This document shows, piece after piece, positions 45,598 to 58,716 of a stretch of 64,000 bases of DNA. Within the stretch, counting starts at the first letter, position 1; every line of letters begins with the position of its first letter. The DNA lies in contig OX439045.1 of the NCBI GenBank assembly GCA_949317995.1, positions 10,214,174 through 10,278,173 on the forward strand, in the 5' to 3' direction. Origin of the DNA: Acholoe squamosa. Its lineage: Eukaryota > Annelida > Polychaeta > Phyllodocida > Polynoidae. Below the pieces are notes generated by a model. It saw only the letters and a list, made by a program, of their open reading frames with translations, ran no database searches and was not told the origin of the DNA. The translations under genes were made by a program, and so were the position numbers.

Positions 45598-46668
45598 ATT
45601 GCTATAATCTCCTTGATTTTAACCTTTGGGGTCCTGCTTGTGATGTTTACATGGAAATGGTCAGAAATGAATCTGTTGCAGATTCACAAAACTAAGCTTA
45701 CAAGGAATTCATGTAGAAGATGTGAAATTGAAAATGATAATCTTCAACCTATCCCTGGGATTCCTTACAAGTATCACAATGAGGTAAACTTACGATTTAT
45801 AGTCATGGTTTACAACCGTCCCACATCACTTCAGAAATGTTTAAACCGGCTCAGTGAGGTAATATTGGATGCAGGGGTAACATCGGCCATTGAGATCTGG
45901 GTTGACCGTAGTAAGTCAGGACAGGTTGATTCCAAGGTTTTGAAGGTAGCTGAAAACTTTCTGTGGAAGCACGGTTCAGTAAGGGTTCATATTTGGCCCC
46001 ATCATGTCGGGCTCTATGGACAGTGGATCGACACTTGGCGCCCAACAGAGGGAAGTAAAGAAATTGCAGTTTTCCTTGAGGATGACATAGATGTATCTCC
46101 ATATGTCTACAAGTGGTTGAACTCTGCCCGAAAAGCATTTCAAGTCAATCCTGCCATTGGAGATATAACACTAAGTGATATGGCTCAGGTGTCAGATGGG
46201 AGGCGAATACATAGACAGCTGATCAAACCAAAGAAAGACATTGTCTATCTTTATCCAATAGTAATCAGTTGGGGGATGTCCCCTTTTCCAACTCCATGGA
46301 GGAAATTTCAAGACTGGTTCCATAATGTAACTGGAAACAGCAACATCACCTATCATCCATACACGCCTGAGGCAAGGCTGCAAACTGGATGGTATAAAGA
46401 CTTTGAAAAGAAGAAAATGCAGGATTCCATGTGGACTATGTGGTATATCCACTTTTGTCATCTTAACAGGCTATTTACCTTGCACCCCAACCTAGGTGCT
46501 GTAAAGGGGAAGGCGTTGGCTGTGCATAGGCAGGAAAAAGGCCTACATTATTTCAGTAATAGACCAGTTAACACAACAACGAAACTACTATTTCAATGGA
46601 AAAATGAATATATTCAATTCCCTGTGAGTCTAGTGAAGTATAATTACAGAGGAGAACCTATGCCCTAA
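45598..46668 (+). CDS. Putative glycosyltransferase-like protein, copy B, altered 5' end
   Basis: The body is nearly identical to 8057-9142: the luminal F-L-E-D-D-I-D region, sequons and stop are the same. I see four amino-acid replacements (V to I near the start, Y to H, N to K and K to E near the end) and two silent changes. The exon begins after TATTTTATAG at 45597. The roughly 25 bp that carry the initiator codon in copy A are replaced by ATTGCTATAATCTCC, so no ATG precedes the membrane anchor. The first in-frame ATG is 45643, which would cut into the anchor. Either an upstream exon supplies the start in phase 0 or this copy is non-functional. The frame from the acceptor onward is open. 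Confidence 0.65.
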   Translation: MAIISLILTFGVLLVMFTWKWSEMNLLQIHKTKLTRNSCRRCEIENDNLQPIPGIPYKYHNEVNLRFIVMVYNRPTSLQKCLNRLSEVILDAGVTSAIEIWVDRSKSGQVDSKVLKVAENFLWKHGSVRVHIWPHHVGLYGQWIDTWRPTEGSKEIAVFLEDDIDVSPYVYKWLNSARKAFQVNPAIGDITLSDMAQVSDGRRIHRQLIKPKKDIVYLYPIVISWGMSPFPTPWRKFQDWFHNVTGNSNITYHPYTPEARLQTGWYKDFEKKKMQDSMWTMWYIHFCHLNRLFTLHPNLGAVKGKALAVHRQEKGLHYFSNRPVNTTTKLLFQWKNEYIQFPVSLVKYNYRGEPMP

Positions 46669-49479
46669 AAAGTCCCCACTTGTGAACATCCTGTGGTTGG
46701 ATTGTTGATAATATGCACGATATTTTTATGGCAATACTATGGTAGCTATCTTTGACTTCCCATACACTCTCAATTGCAATTGTAACTGTGCTATAAATAC
46801 CCCTATTATGCCTACTTCGACTCTTTTGGCTTTTACCTAGAGCAGGTACAACTGCATATCAGAGTAAGAAGTACTGTATTGTAAAAGCCCTTGTGGTGGG
46901 CAGATGGTGTATCTCTTTGTGGGGATATGAGATGTTGGAAGAGTATGACAAGCAGATGTTGATAGTTATGATCATATCTGCCATGACATAAAATGCAACT
47001 GTCCCACACAAGGTGGCATTGCTATTCAGTGACAAAACCAACTGAACCAGCTTGAAGGCTGCAGGACACTAATTATTTTCTCACTGTTGGCTTATATAGC
47101 ATATGGGCGAAAATAAAATATTTGTGCAAACTTTTGGGCTCAGCCACTGTTATTTGTTTGTAGGCACATATTTTCCCCTTTAATTTAGGGCCATGAGATG
47201 TGGTACAATGTAATTAACTTTTCCGCTATCAGCCATAGAGTGTGGACATACCCAGATTTGGGGGTTTTGCAGTGAATGATTTCAATAAATTCTCTAATTA
47301 AATAGAGTGCACCCCTCTCAACTTACCATCAAATATCAGCCTAAATAACCCTCAAATTGATTAATATACACCCTAAGGATTAATTTGATACCTGGTTTGC
47401 CTACCCACTGTCAGATTTAAGACCAATATTCATTGTACAACACCCTTCAGTGCGGAGCTACAAAGTGTCTCCTGCTGCCACCTCCCGTCAATTGGTGTTC
47501 TGCAACCTGCAATGATCATTTAGCCTACTGCTCAGTTGATGGAACATCTATTCTGGTAAGGAGAGACCTCAACTGCTTTTATTTTATTACTATATTGTAT
47601 ATTATACAACATATTATGTCATCCATTATCGCCCACTACACTGTAGTTGCCTATAATATATGCAGTAGTACCACATCCTACCACTATTTGTGGTACAGTG
47701 GATAGTTACTAAGTATGTACAACCACCTGTCAGCAATTCAAACTAGCTACTAGGTACCACCCTAATTCAGCCACTTCCGGGTAGAATGGCCAAACAGTTC
47801 CTCAGAAATTTTGTCATTTCAAGGAATTCGGACCATTTGTGAGGAGAGAAAGGCTTAGACCCATGGTTATTTGGTATCAAAATAATCAGGAAGTGTATTT
47901 CTTTAGTCCAGAGTCAATTTTTTATTGATATCAAGAAAACAGTGGAGGTATATGGGGGTGAAATGACCATATAGTGTATTCCTACACTAGTCAGGTCTCA
48001 CTGCTCAAAATCAGTGTGGTGGTTGCCATGGTGATTTAAAAAAAATCGAGCCCGACTTTTACATTCTGGACCTACTGCATAATTTTCTCCATTTCAAAAG
48101 CTAAATTTTGGTGTATTGTCCTAAGCTGTCAGAGAATTTTAAGTATTTCAAATGTTACATCCAAGGTCGCCAACACTGGTATTTTCTGGTCCGCACTGGG
48201 TATTTAGGGTGGTATCACCTTATAATCTAACCAGCATGTACCTTTGTATGATAAAGCTATCAAAAATTATCCATTAATCACCAACTTCTTATCACTATGT
48301 GCATACAATGGCTATATCAACCCTTTAGCTAGATATGACACTATGAGTATAATGATTTTATTGAGAATTGAGTTAGCTTATTCAGTCACATTGATGATAG
48401 CAGTGCGAGTAAACCTCCAAAATATGCTACTCATCATGAGAAACAAGAATCTGGGATTCCTTTTTGATTTTGGGTGCTATTACAACCCGACCACCCACTC
48501 CGAAGGTAAAAAGTTGTATTGCTAGATGGTCCATTTCAGGCCTCCCACCACAAAACTTTAAACTTTGGAGAACCCCAAAATGCACATTTCTCAACAATAA
48601 AGAATCAAGAGGTCAGCGATAAACACAGATGTGCCTATTCCTATTGAATTTAGTATAACAGCTGTTTCTAAAGTCATAATAGATGGGCATTCAGGTAACT
48701 GGTACACATTAAATCAATAATATGTATTTTTTATCAAGAGGTAGTGTTTAATAGTGCCAGCAGAGTTATGTTTCTGCTGGAAGCCGTGGTTAAAGTCTTT
48801 ATGTTTTGATTATACTTAGAGAATAGACAACGATCGTCTTCACATCAAGACTGTCTGTTGCCCTATAATGCACAAATGCATGTGACCATGGGTGTTAAAT
48901 CAGTGGTCCTCACATAACACAAGTCCTAATATTCCTATATTACAAATAAACAAAGTTTAGTTTGTGGCTGTATGTTTATAGCTTTTACAACAGCTTAATA
49001 GGCCATCAGCAGGGGAGACTCAATGGGTTGGGTGGTAGGTGGAGCAGCTCTAAAGATCACCACCATCTAAAGAATCGAAGGTACAGCATAGACCCTGTAT
49101 ACACGTCATGGTTTATAAACCATTTCAGATCATTGGTGCAGCTTTTAGGATTATTTTAAGTGCAACTTATACAAGGGTTTTATATACATACAGACTGCAC
49201 TAAGCAATGGAAGCTTTTAGCTTTCTTCCAAAGTCAGTGTGCAGCTTCTACATGGGTGTGGCTTCTATTTTATTTTTTTTAAATATCAACAGTTGATCTG
49301 ATTCTGAGGTTTATGATGGAAGAAATATGTCGTGGAGTTCAGCTAGATCTTCTACTCTAGCACTCATGCAAAGTTTTTGATTAAATGGATTAAAGATTAT
49401 ACATTAAGCTGTTACATGTACTCACAACACCCAAGTTTATTTGAGGCTGTTGTCTCACATTGCCACCCCCCACTTCCCA
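46669..49479. other. Duplicated non-coding sequence (copy B)
   Basis: Matches 9143-11953, including the candidate polyadenylation signal near 47112 and the possible MITE near 47753-48217. No gene is supported. Confidence 0.45.
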
Positions 49480-50120
49480 TTAAGGGGGCACAATAGGGTG
49501 GTTTAAGCAGAACACTTTAGCCAGTGTGGTTTAGAAGAAATGTTTCATACCCATGCATATCATATACCATTATGACTGTCTAAAATAATTTTATAAATTT
49601 TCTCCTGTATTGAGGCTTTCGAGAGCCATAATGGAACAAAAATCTTCTATATTAGCTTCTTTGGCTTTGAACAACACTATGAAATGGAATTTCTGAGATT
49701 TGCTGAACTAGAATTGAAAAAGAAGTAATTTTTTAGGGCGCTTTTTTGTTAGCTGATGCTCCAATTATAAAGGCTTACAGAGTGTTTGAATTTCCATAGT
49801 TACCAAAAAACAGAGTTTTCTTTTTAATTTTTTTCCCAATCTTTTGGTAACTATGGAAATTCAAATGGCTCTGTAGACCTTAATAAATGGAGTATCTGCT
49901 AACGAAAAAATAAATACCCTCAGAAATGACTTCTTTCTCAATTCTCTTTAATTAAATCTCAGAAATATGCATAAATTCATACTGCTGTTCAAAGCCAAAG
50001 AAGTGAAAAAAAACATTTATAGACGGTCATAATGGTGTATGATATGTAGGTATGAAACATTTCTTCTAAACCATACTGGCTAAAGTGTTCTCCTGAAACC
50101 ACGCTATTGTGCCCCCTTAA
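49480..50120. mobile_element. TTAA foldback MITE (copy B, internal deletion)
   Basis: Same element as 11954-12658 at the same duplicated position, with 64 bp missing from the right arm near 50012. The insertion predates the duplication. Confidence 0.8.
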
Positions 50121-50384
50121 GTTCTCAAGCTGTACCCTGTAAAAATAGGCATAGTTCACAGTGCTTAACTTCTAGTATTTTTCTTTGATTGTTATTCTCT
50201 GCGATGTAATGCAAGAGCGATGTCTGTATATTAACATCATTGTGAACCTGCTCAATTTACTTACTTGACGAGCAGCAGTTACCAAAACACCCATTTACTA
50301 TGACTTTAAAAACAGTTCTTTTACTATAAGTTTTCCTTATGATGCTAGACCTTACCTTACTCATAATTACAAATTGCAAGTGTT

Positions 50385-51940
50385 GCCTACATGTGTGCTT
50401 AAAATACCCGTTTTAGGCCCGTGGTGGCCATATTGTTTTTTTTTTGTTTTTTTTTCTCGAAAAATTCAAAATTATGTTATTTTGTCTTTTGATTTATATC
50501 AGAGGATAATAGGCTCAAAAGCATTATATGCTGTTAGAAGGGTTTACACCTGCTATTATATAAATGTCTCTCTGTGTTCCCCACATTTAGCTTTGACTTG
50601 TACACACAGATAGGCAGAGGAATAATTAAGTGGCACAGGGTGCCCTAGAGCAGCATATTAACCATCGCACATCACAGCGAGGGACAACACTGGGGATGTT
50701 GTACCATTATAGGAAGGGATGGATTCATCTGGGCTTACATGAACACCAACCATCAAGTGGAAGCAGATTTGTTTAAATTATGGTAACTATTCTCATTCAA
50801 ATCCCTGGTAGTCATTTTCCTATGTGCATTTATAACTAGACAATTGATGATGTCTGCAAGACCATTTAAATGTTAAATCATGCAGTGTGCTGTGCACCAC
50901 TGAAACACTACTGAGACTATAAAACAGAAGATCATTCCATAATGACTTCGATAGCAGCCAAAACATAGCCACTAGATGATAAACCAAGTACAGAAAAATA
51001 CAGAAAAGATATCTCCACACTCTTTTTTCTGACTATAGCTATTGTAAATTAATTATAACCTCTAGTTCTAGAAATGGGATACGATGCATGCCATTGAAAT
51101 ATTCCATCTGTCAGAATTACTTAATTATAGAATTTTCACTCTTTTTCTGTCTTCCCCTTATTCCCAATATGACTCTAAATTCTGTAAAATAAATTGCTAA
51201 AGGGGTCTAAGCATTTAAAAGATTTCACAAGACTGTTTAACTGTGGATTTAACTTTTTTTTTGTATATATACTTGGCTATAAATCATGTTAGACCATCCA
51301 TCCATGACATGAGTACAACCATGCATGGTTATTTAGTGCTTATGTGTTATGTTTCAAAACAAGTCAGGCTAGCCTGGTCCCCAGTTGAGAGTCAGAGGCA
51401 ATCATGGGAAGAGCTAACACAGGAGGGATTGAAAGACATTGAGATGAGGATATGACAACAAACAGTGTTTTTTCATGCTCTCATCTCTCGCTTTCAATGT
51501 GTTGGCACAGTGTTATTCCAAGACTAGTAGAGAGAACATTATCTAATTGGCCTGTATTACGAGTGGTTAACACCTATGATGTAACAGATAAAAAACAAGG
51601 CAATAATAGATAATAGCATTTGGTATGAACATTATTCAGATTGATAAGATTTAATCTCAGTATAACGAGAACGATACGTGGCTAAGCAGGCACTCTGGCT
51701 GGTCATTAGCATTGGATAACCAGCCCTCGTGCTAGCTTAAACATCTATTAGTCCCTCAATGCCTCATAAAACCGAGGCCGGAAAAATCATGCTGAATGGG
51801 AACTACAGTAAAATTAATTTAACCATTTTGTACACTTCAGATCATAAATAGCTCTACATAAAATTGTCATGGTGTTCCCTTGAGGAGCCGCTTTGGTTAC
51901 ACTTCATTGGTATACCATTATAACCAATGGACATCTGTAT
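50385..51940. other. 1.55-kb block present in copy B, absent from copy A
   Basis: No transposon termini, gene or RNA is recognised. The A junction carries an 18-nt templated filler, so a deletion in A is the likelier history. Confidence 0.6.
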
Positions 51941-52503
51941 CAATGCCCCCTAAAGTGTTAAGCTCATGTAGTCACCCATGTCTATTTACCTTCTCAAATC
52001 GCTAGACCCCAGGCGGTTTACATCGGTGTCAGGAAGGCCCAACAGGAAGCTGGAACACAGGAACAGTGACCACAGATTTGTCATTCATCTTTTATTTATT
52101 CTTTTTTATTTTATTTCTATTACAGAGTGACTGTGATGGAAGACTCGTGTTAGTGAAGTGGACCACATTAACCACATTTCAGATGGTGATAAATAACACA
52201 AGGAGTCTAGGATTTTGTCTGACTTCCACTGCAGTACCAAACAGTAAAATTAGGCTCCATTTCAAATACTCTAAAATGTACATAGTCGCCTTAAGGCAAG
52301 GACGTTGTACCTGAAATTTTGGCAAAATTAAGTCTTCTTCTGTTTTAACATGTATTGGCCCTTATCTACCTCCAGTGAAAATACTGAAGCTCTGTCTATA
52401 AAATATGTGCCTACACTTATCAAAGAACTTCTTTGGCCTCTTCTGTAAAACTGGCAAAAGTTATGCGGTTACCTGCTTGGTTTTATGTGTTAATTCTCAG
52501 TTT

Positions 52504-54870
52504 AGATTCAGATTCAGATTCAGATTCATTTATTAGCAGACTCGTCACCAGGGGACGTTTTTCCGCAGCCAGTCACGGTTTACATTTTAGCTTACTGAGT
52601 CGACGGAATTTGCTTGTCGGGTAATAAATCACAAGATTCTCTATAAGTTTCACAACATTGTATAAGATTTATGTGAGGTAGAGCAAGGTGATGATTTTGA
52701 CGACCATGTTCACTGATGTTCACCTGTGTTTAAAATCAAATCAGGCCTGTCTTTTTAATTGAGGAGTTAAACCTGGGTTTAGTCGGGAGAGCTTGTACTT
52801 CCACACTTAGGTTATCCCATAGATCAACTCCCCTATAATAGGGGGATTTCTGGTAAAAGCTAGTTCTGGTGCATCTTCTGGCAAATTTTGTGACTCTTCC
52901 CCGTTTTGCCCAGCAAAAGTTTTGTTAGAGTTGATATGTTAATATACCGGTAACTACCTAACAGGACTAACTAAAGTATATTAATCTACCGGTAGTAGTT
53001 AACCGGTATTGTAGTCCCCCCTTGTTAACTTATACAAAATATCAGAACTAGGGCCGATCGAAAAAATGAAATTTGCTAGAAATTATGGCATCATTTTGCT
53101 CTCTCGCTCCAACATATTTACAGTTGATAAGTCTCGTGGGGAGGTCATTTATGAATAGCACGAATAACAGTGGCCCTAAAATTGAGCCCTGGGGTACTCT
53201 AAAATTAACCTGTGACTGTTTAGATCGACCATTATTTGCTAATGTTTCATGTGATCTGTGCACCAAGTAATCCATTAGCTATTTTTCCCATGGATGTTCA
53301 GTGATTTTTTATTTAAACAATCTGGAGTGATAGACACTATCAAATGCTTTGCAGTAATCAAAAAAGCAGGCCACTGTTATCAATCCATCATCAATGTTAT
53401 CATGAATGTCCTTCACCACATGGAATACAGCATCAGTTGTTCCTCTGCCAGTGTGGAAGCTGAACTGATTTTAACATAATATTTGTTCCCTCTCTAAATG
53501 TTGAGGCAATATTTTGTGAATTATTTTTTCTAATAACTTTCCTGGAAGAGGGAGTAACGTTAATGGTCTCCAAATTTTAATATTATCTAAGTTCCCCTTC
53601 TTTGGAATTGGCACAAGAGTCCCTTTTGACCAGGCTAATGGGAAGATTCCTTCATTAACAGAATTCCTGAAGATATCAGTTAATTTTGCTGATAGATAGA
53701 GCAGTGCATCCTTTAATACCCTACTATTAATACCCTTTAAGCCTGATGACTTATCTATGTTAATCTTTTTGATTAGATTGAGTACCTCGTCAGTGTCAAT
53801 CAATCTATACAAGTCTAGCTCTTCACCATTATCTGGTATTTCAAGATAAGAATCAATATGCCTGCAGGAGGCAGCTTAGTGAAGAGGTCCCGTCCAATAT
53901 TGGGAAATAATCATTTATAAATCCGCCATGCTTTCCGTTGGAATAGTAACATCGGTAATTTCATTGGTCAATTGTATCTTAAGATTCTTTGTAGTTGGGT
54001 TTACTAGTTCACTTACTTCCCGCCAAAATTTCACTAAGTCTCCTGCTGCTTCATCAAGAAGACGAAGTGCAAATTCATTTTTCCCATTATCTAACTGTCT
54101 TTGTGTCCTATTTCAGATTACCCGTACTTGATGTAATAAGTCTCTATATTTGTAGCTCCAATAGCATGATATGCCTGTCATTTATTAATTCAATAATTTC
54201 ATTGCTTACCCACGCTTTTGATTTTTTTCTTAGAGTAAAAGTTTTCAGGGGGAAGGTTATATCAAGGTAATCAATTAATTGAGTATATATATTTAAAATC
54301 CCATTGCTCATTAGGGTCATGGCTCATCAAGAAGGGGGTCCAGTCTAAATTACTTAAGTACTCAATCATATCATCCCTGTTATATTTCCTGTAGCTACGA
54401 CCAGTGAAGGATACATTACAAGGCATTTCTCAAGGTTTCTTCCTGCATGCATATAAATCATAGTGATCTGCTATAAGGCAGTGCAGTGTCCCTGACTTAC
54501 TTACAATATTGCAATTTGTCAGCATGTCGTCAATACAGGTTCCCCCACGATTATGTTCATTAGGCAGGCGGGGTGATGTCATCATTCAATCTTTGTAGGC
54601 TATATTTTCTACATTTATCAAATATCCCTTTAATCACACTTTGACTACATGATTGTGCACCTTGCAGAATGAATATAAACTTTTCAAACCTCTTTTCTTT
54701 CATACAATGAATAATAATCATGAATATGACCACTTGGCCTATTATGAAAAAATGTTTGTAGTATGTAAATAATTTTGTCTGTAACAGAATGAATTTTTTA
54801 CCCTTTCGGCCTGTATTACATTGTCTAAGGTATTTTTTTGTTTCTAAAACAAAGCCATTAACATTCAGAG
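52504..54870 (-). mobile_element. CR1/L2-like LINE with deleted RT catalytic box (copy B)
   Basis: Same insertion as 13434-15800: identical 3' GATTCA repeats, same missing Y-A-D-D segment. It carries an additional 4-bp tandem duplication near 54565 (AGGCAGGCGGGG instead of AGGCGGGG) that breaks the endonuclease-end frame open in copy A. Confidence 0.75.
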
Positions 54871-55848
54871 GTGCCTATAAAGGTGTCAAATCTGGCAATA
54901 TCATTTAAAGACTTTCCTTTCAATAGGCTGCACATTTTTACTCGAGGAAACAGTTTTTAACATTATTCATTTGACATATAACTGTAGTGTTCTACCCCTC
55001 GATGCTAATCAAATCTTTCGATAGACAATGAAGAACAACTATTCATGTTCCAGTTAAAACTTTATTGTCAATAACGCATAGGCATCAGCCGTTCTCGATT
55101 ACAGTTTACAGGTAGTAGTGTTTGACCTACTAAGCACTCTCGACACTAGACGACGAGCACAGCCTTCTAGTGTCTATGTTGAACAAGTGTGTATAGCCAA
55201 GGAAAAAGGGTCCCCCAGGGAAAAAGTCCATTTTTAAAGTCAGGGCATGAACTTTCCAATGATGTATTACATGAGAGAATATCTCTGCTAGTTTTAGAGT
55301 TACGGCTCTATGAACTTAGATGGTTGCTGACCTATCCTAATCCCAAATAAGGCCTAACTTGTATATTTCACGAGATATATCATATGATATGTATAGTAAA
55401 GCATAATTATGCAAATTAGGGAAATTGTCATATTCTTCATATTCTTTTTCTCATCTTTTAATCAGATTTTAACCATTTTTCAACACATCGGTCCTTGTAG
55501 GGGTAGCTACATATAGGTTTTTTTGATTCCTCAGTTTTTAGTGAAAATAATGTTTCCATGGCAACCAATATCAACAAAAGCACTGAATTTTGCCCCCAAA
55601 TGCCCAAAAACATTCTATTTACATTCAAAATTTGGAAGGTTTTCCTCAAAAATGGGAATTTCCCTTTATGACTATTGTAATCTACATAAAAAAGTAGTAT
55701 ACAGCAATTTTTGGTATATTTTCCCCTCTTTAGTCCATAGTTGTGTCCCTCTGGTGACCAGAATTGGTACTAATCCCCCCTGGACGGTCCTTTTAACTTG
55801 CCTCCTCACAAGTAACATATACCTTCTCTGTGCAACAGCACAGAGAAG
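54871..55848. other. Duplicated non-coding sequence (copy B)
   Basis: Matches 15801-16774. No gene is supported. Confidence 0.35.
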
Positions 55849-56282
55849 TATTATAACATGGTAGTCGGGCAGCCGCCAACCATCGCTCACGATGGTCCCT
55901 CATGACTGGACTGACCCTGAGAAAGGCTGTACAACGGCCTTATATACACCAGAGTCGAGGGCCATGTGACAAGTGGTGATTTGGTGCTGGACTCCAGCGC
56001 CCCCAGGCGTTGGGTAAGAGAGGTGCTCTCGATGTCGCCCACGAGGACCATGAAGGTACCTCGAGGACAACTCGTGACCACCACATAACATTCACTCTTG
56101 GACCTTGCCAACAGGCAGAACATGTTTGAGCAAAATGTCAACTTCTGCAGTACTCTTTTTTTCCGTTTAGATCCTCGTTATTGTCTCAACAGCGGAGGGA
56201 GTATTGTGAGCATAGTGAGTAAGATCCTCATCAAACTGACCCTCTGTATTCAATGCATTGTACAACATGATAATAAATTGGT
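55849..56282 (+). mobile_element. Possible solo LTR (copy B)
   Basis: Copy of 16775-17210, with the same AATAAATTGGTGACCCTG end near 56280. It has lost two bases in the TATA-like run (TATATACACC instead of TATATATACACC). Weak call, for the same reasons as copy A. Confidence 0.25.
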
Positions 56283-56394
56283 GACCCTGTTCATTGTTGA
56301 ATCAGTTATCGTGCACCCGGTGTTTATCATGGTCAAAATTCCTTGTTAAATCTTAATTTCTTAACAAACAACTACTGCTCACTCTAGTGGTGGG

Positions 56395-56610
56395 AACCAT
56401 TAATTTAATGACATTACAGCCCAATATTATTTGCCATAGTGCTGCCCTGCCACACTGTAGATGAGTTTGCTAAGTAAGTGCTGGTCGTACAGAGCAGTCG
56501 AAGGCTATTGCCTATGATAGCTAACACTTATTTTAGGGTGGCAAATTGTGGTGGCTTTGCGCTGTCACACTGCCTTAAGAAATGTCCTACTGCAGTGACT
56601 CTCTGTATAT
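56395..56610. repeat. Unclassified dispersed repeat, copy in B
   Basis: Matches 17320-17540 by duplication. Confidence 0.55.
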
Positions 56611-56717
56611 CCCATGGTAACACTTGAAGAATAACATGTTCTCTATTTCGTTAAATATCAAAGCATATTTGTATTGCCTTTCGGGAAGTTTATTGGAAAT
56701 TCTCAATTCTATAACAT

Positions 56718-57799
56718 CATCTGAACAGTGAATCAGCATTATTAGATAATAGGGGGCCAGTGTAGTATTTACAAGAAACTCCAGGTGGCAGTGTGGTGGT
56801 ACAAGGAATCTCTATGAAAATAATGACATCTCTGTGAAAATAACTATGGATCTCTGGCAACTATGGGATGAGGAATCCTTCAATATTTCAACGATCACAG
56901 GCTAGAAAGTGTCCACACTCAATCAACAAAGTAGCTGGATAAAAAAGAACATATACTTAGTACACAATCTAGTTTGGATTTAGTACATATATATCCAGTT
57001 TCATGTGGATAACATACTAAGATAACTATGTAGCCAGTTTGGTGATTTGTTTACATTCTAGCATATTATTGACAGAACATCTCCCCTGCACAAATCTGGC
57101 AGAAATAAATGTCTGTATAACAAATCACGGACTACCCTGTCAACCTTCATAGCAGCTACTCTTAGTGTACCCATATATTATGTGCAAATGAGGGAATCTA
57201 CATAAAACGAGAAATGTAGAAATAAAGACAAATGCTACAGCATGCCAGGATTTGGTTCTGCTACTGATAATCCTAAATAACTCTGCATCATGTTTGTATG
57301 ATGACCTGACAATAAGAAAATGCAAAAAGTATGTCATGGTGGTTATTTTTACAGTGTACCAATTTAAGTGAGAAATGCCTTAACAATAGAAACAAATGGG
57401 AAAACAACTTTTTCATATCAGGCCACATAGCTAATGCCCCTCTACTGAGGAAAATAACATGCATAGAAACATTCTAACAAAGAAAAATGGGGGGTCATGG
57501 ATGAATTGAAAAACGTTATGATCTTTTTCAAAAGAAATATTGATTTTCCCTTAATAAACACTTGAGCTGCTCTAAACCTTGTCTCCTAAGTGTGACAAAA
57601 ATCACATATCATTTACAGTCAACACATTTGGCCCCAACATTTCACTTCCTATTCAAAGCTGACTTTACACCCTTTCTGTACTCCCTGACTTGTCCTCAAT
57701 TGCAGAATCTGTTGGTGTCTTAACAGCCAGAGAAATCAGAGATGGATGTGTTGATAAAACAAAACTGCTGATTCATCAAGATGGAGCTCAGGAAGGCAT
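56718..57799. other. Duplicated non-coding sequence (copy B)
   Basis: Matches 19289-20395. Begins at the deletion junction relative to A. Confidence 0.4.
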
Positions 57800-58035
57800 T
57801 TCTCAATATGGTACGACTAGACCCCCTTCAAGCCATAGTGAGATCCCTCAGTTAAATGCCATTACAGTCCTGCGTCTAGTGGTCACTAATAATTGCACTG
57901 GTACTACTGCCCTATCAAACCGTATGTAATTACTGACTTAAGTACTGATCTTACAGAGTAGTCATAGTGTGTTGCCTACGATCACCCACTGTGATATCGA
58001 GGGTTTCAAGTCATACTGGTTGTGTCTATTCACAC
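57800..58035. repeat. Unclassified dispersed repeat at the right edge of copy B
   Basis: Matches 20360-20605 but with more differences than the rest of the duplication. Confidence 0.55.
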
Positions 58036-58540
58036 TTGTCTACTTCTTTTCATCCCTTGGTGCATATATAGTTCTTGGGATCAGATTGAGTATACTGGAA
58101 AGAGCAATATTATTGCCAGGCAGTTAATGGTCCATTACCACCAGTTAGGCCAAGATATCAGAGAGAGGTGCGATATGGTTTTCACCTGACACCTGATCTT
58201 GTAGATCTTCCGCAGGCGAACCTTTCATCTTTTTCTTTTAGGAAAGGAATGTTGAGAAGGAGAAATAAACCTATCTTCATGATTTAATGCATTTGAGGTA
58301 TTCAGATTCTGAGGAAACCTTTACATAGTACAGTGTCTTTTGTTTTACACTATAAAAAGCCTTGTATTAGTCTGATTTGCAATCCATGTATGTTCCATGT
58401 CCTCGCAGGTACACCATGGTTTCATTTATACATCCTGACATTGAAAGGGTATGATGCAAGCAATAATACATTATCAGGGCTCCCTTATTGGTGCAATTAC
58501 GGGGGGGAGGTAAGGGCATCATAACAGTGCCTTCTTAATC
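58036..58540. other. No gene recognised
   Basis: Unique sequence to the right of copy B. It contains no counterpart of the NADAR-like fragment that follows copy A. Confidence 0.4.
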
Positions 58541-58716
58541 CAGTTGGCCCTTGCTTCCTCGACCCTCTAACTCCTCAGATCCCTCATTACCTCAGACAAA
58601 AAAACTGCAACTAGCTCTATGTTTTCTATTATATTTGGACTTACATCCTCAGATAATTTGCTTCCTCAGACTTCTTTCCTTGCTTTTTCCAAATCTGAGG
58701 AAGCAAGGGCCGACTG
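58541..58716. mobile_element. Pogo/Tigger-like MITE, 176 bp
   Basis: Left end CAGTTGGCCCTTGCTTCCTC, right end the complement of CAGTCGGCCCTTGCTTCCTC: 19 of 20 positions match. CAGT-type termini next to TA are typical of pogo/Tigger elements. The right flank is TA but the left is TC, so the target duplication is imperfect. No coding sequence. Confidence 0.65.

Larger units (their letters stand above)
45211..58035. repeat. Segmental duplication copy B
   Basis: Direct-orientation copy of 7660-20605. The left boundary follows AACAAATTTGCAAAAG, different from the tandem junction at copy A. B keeps about 1.55 kb (50385-51940) and about 80 bp (near 52017-52088) missing from A, but lacks the 1.64-kb block of A at 17650-19288. 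Confidence 0.9.
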
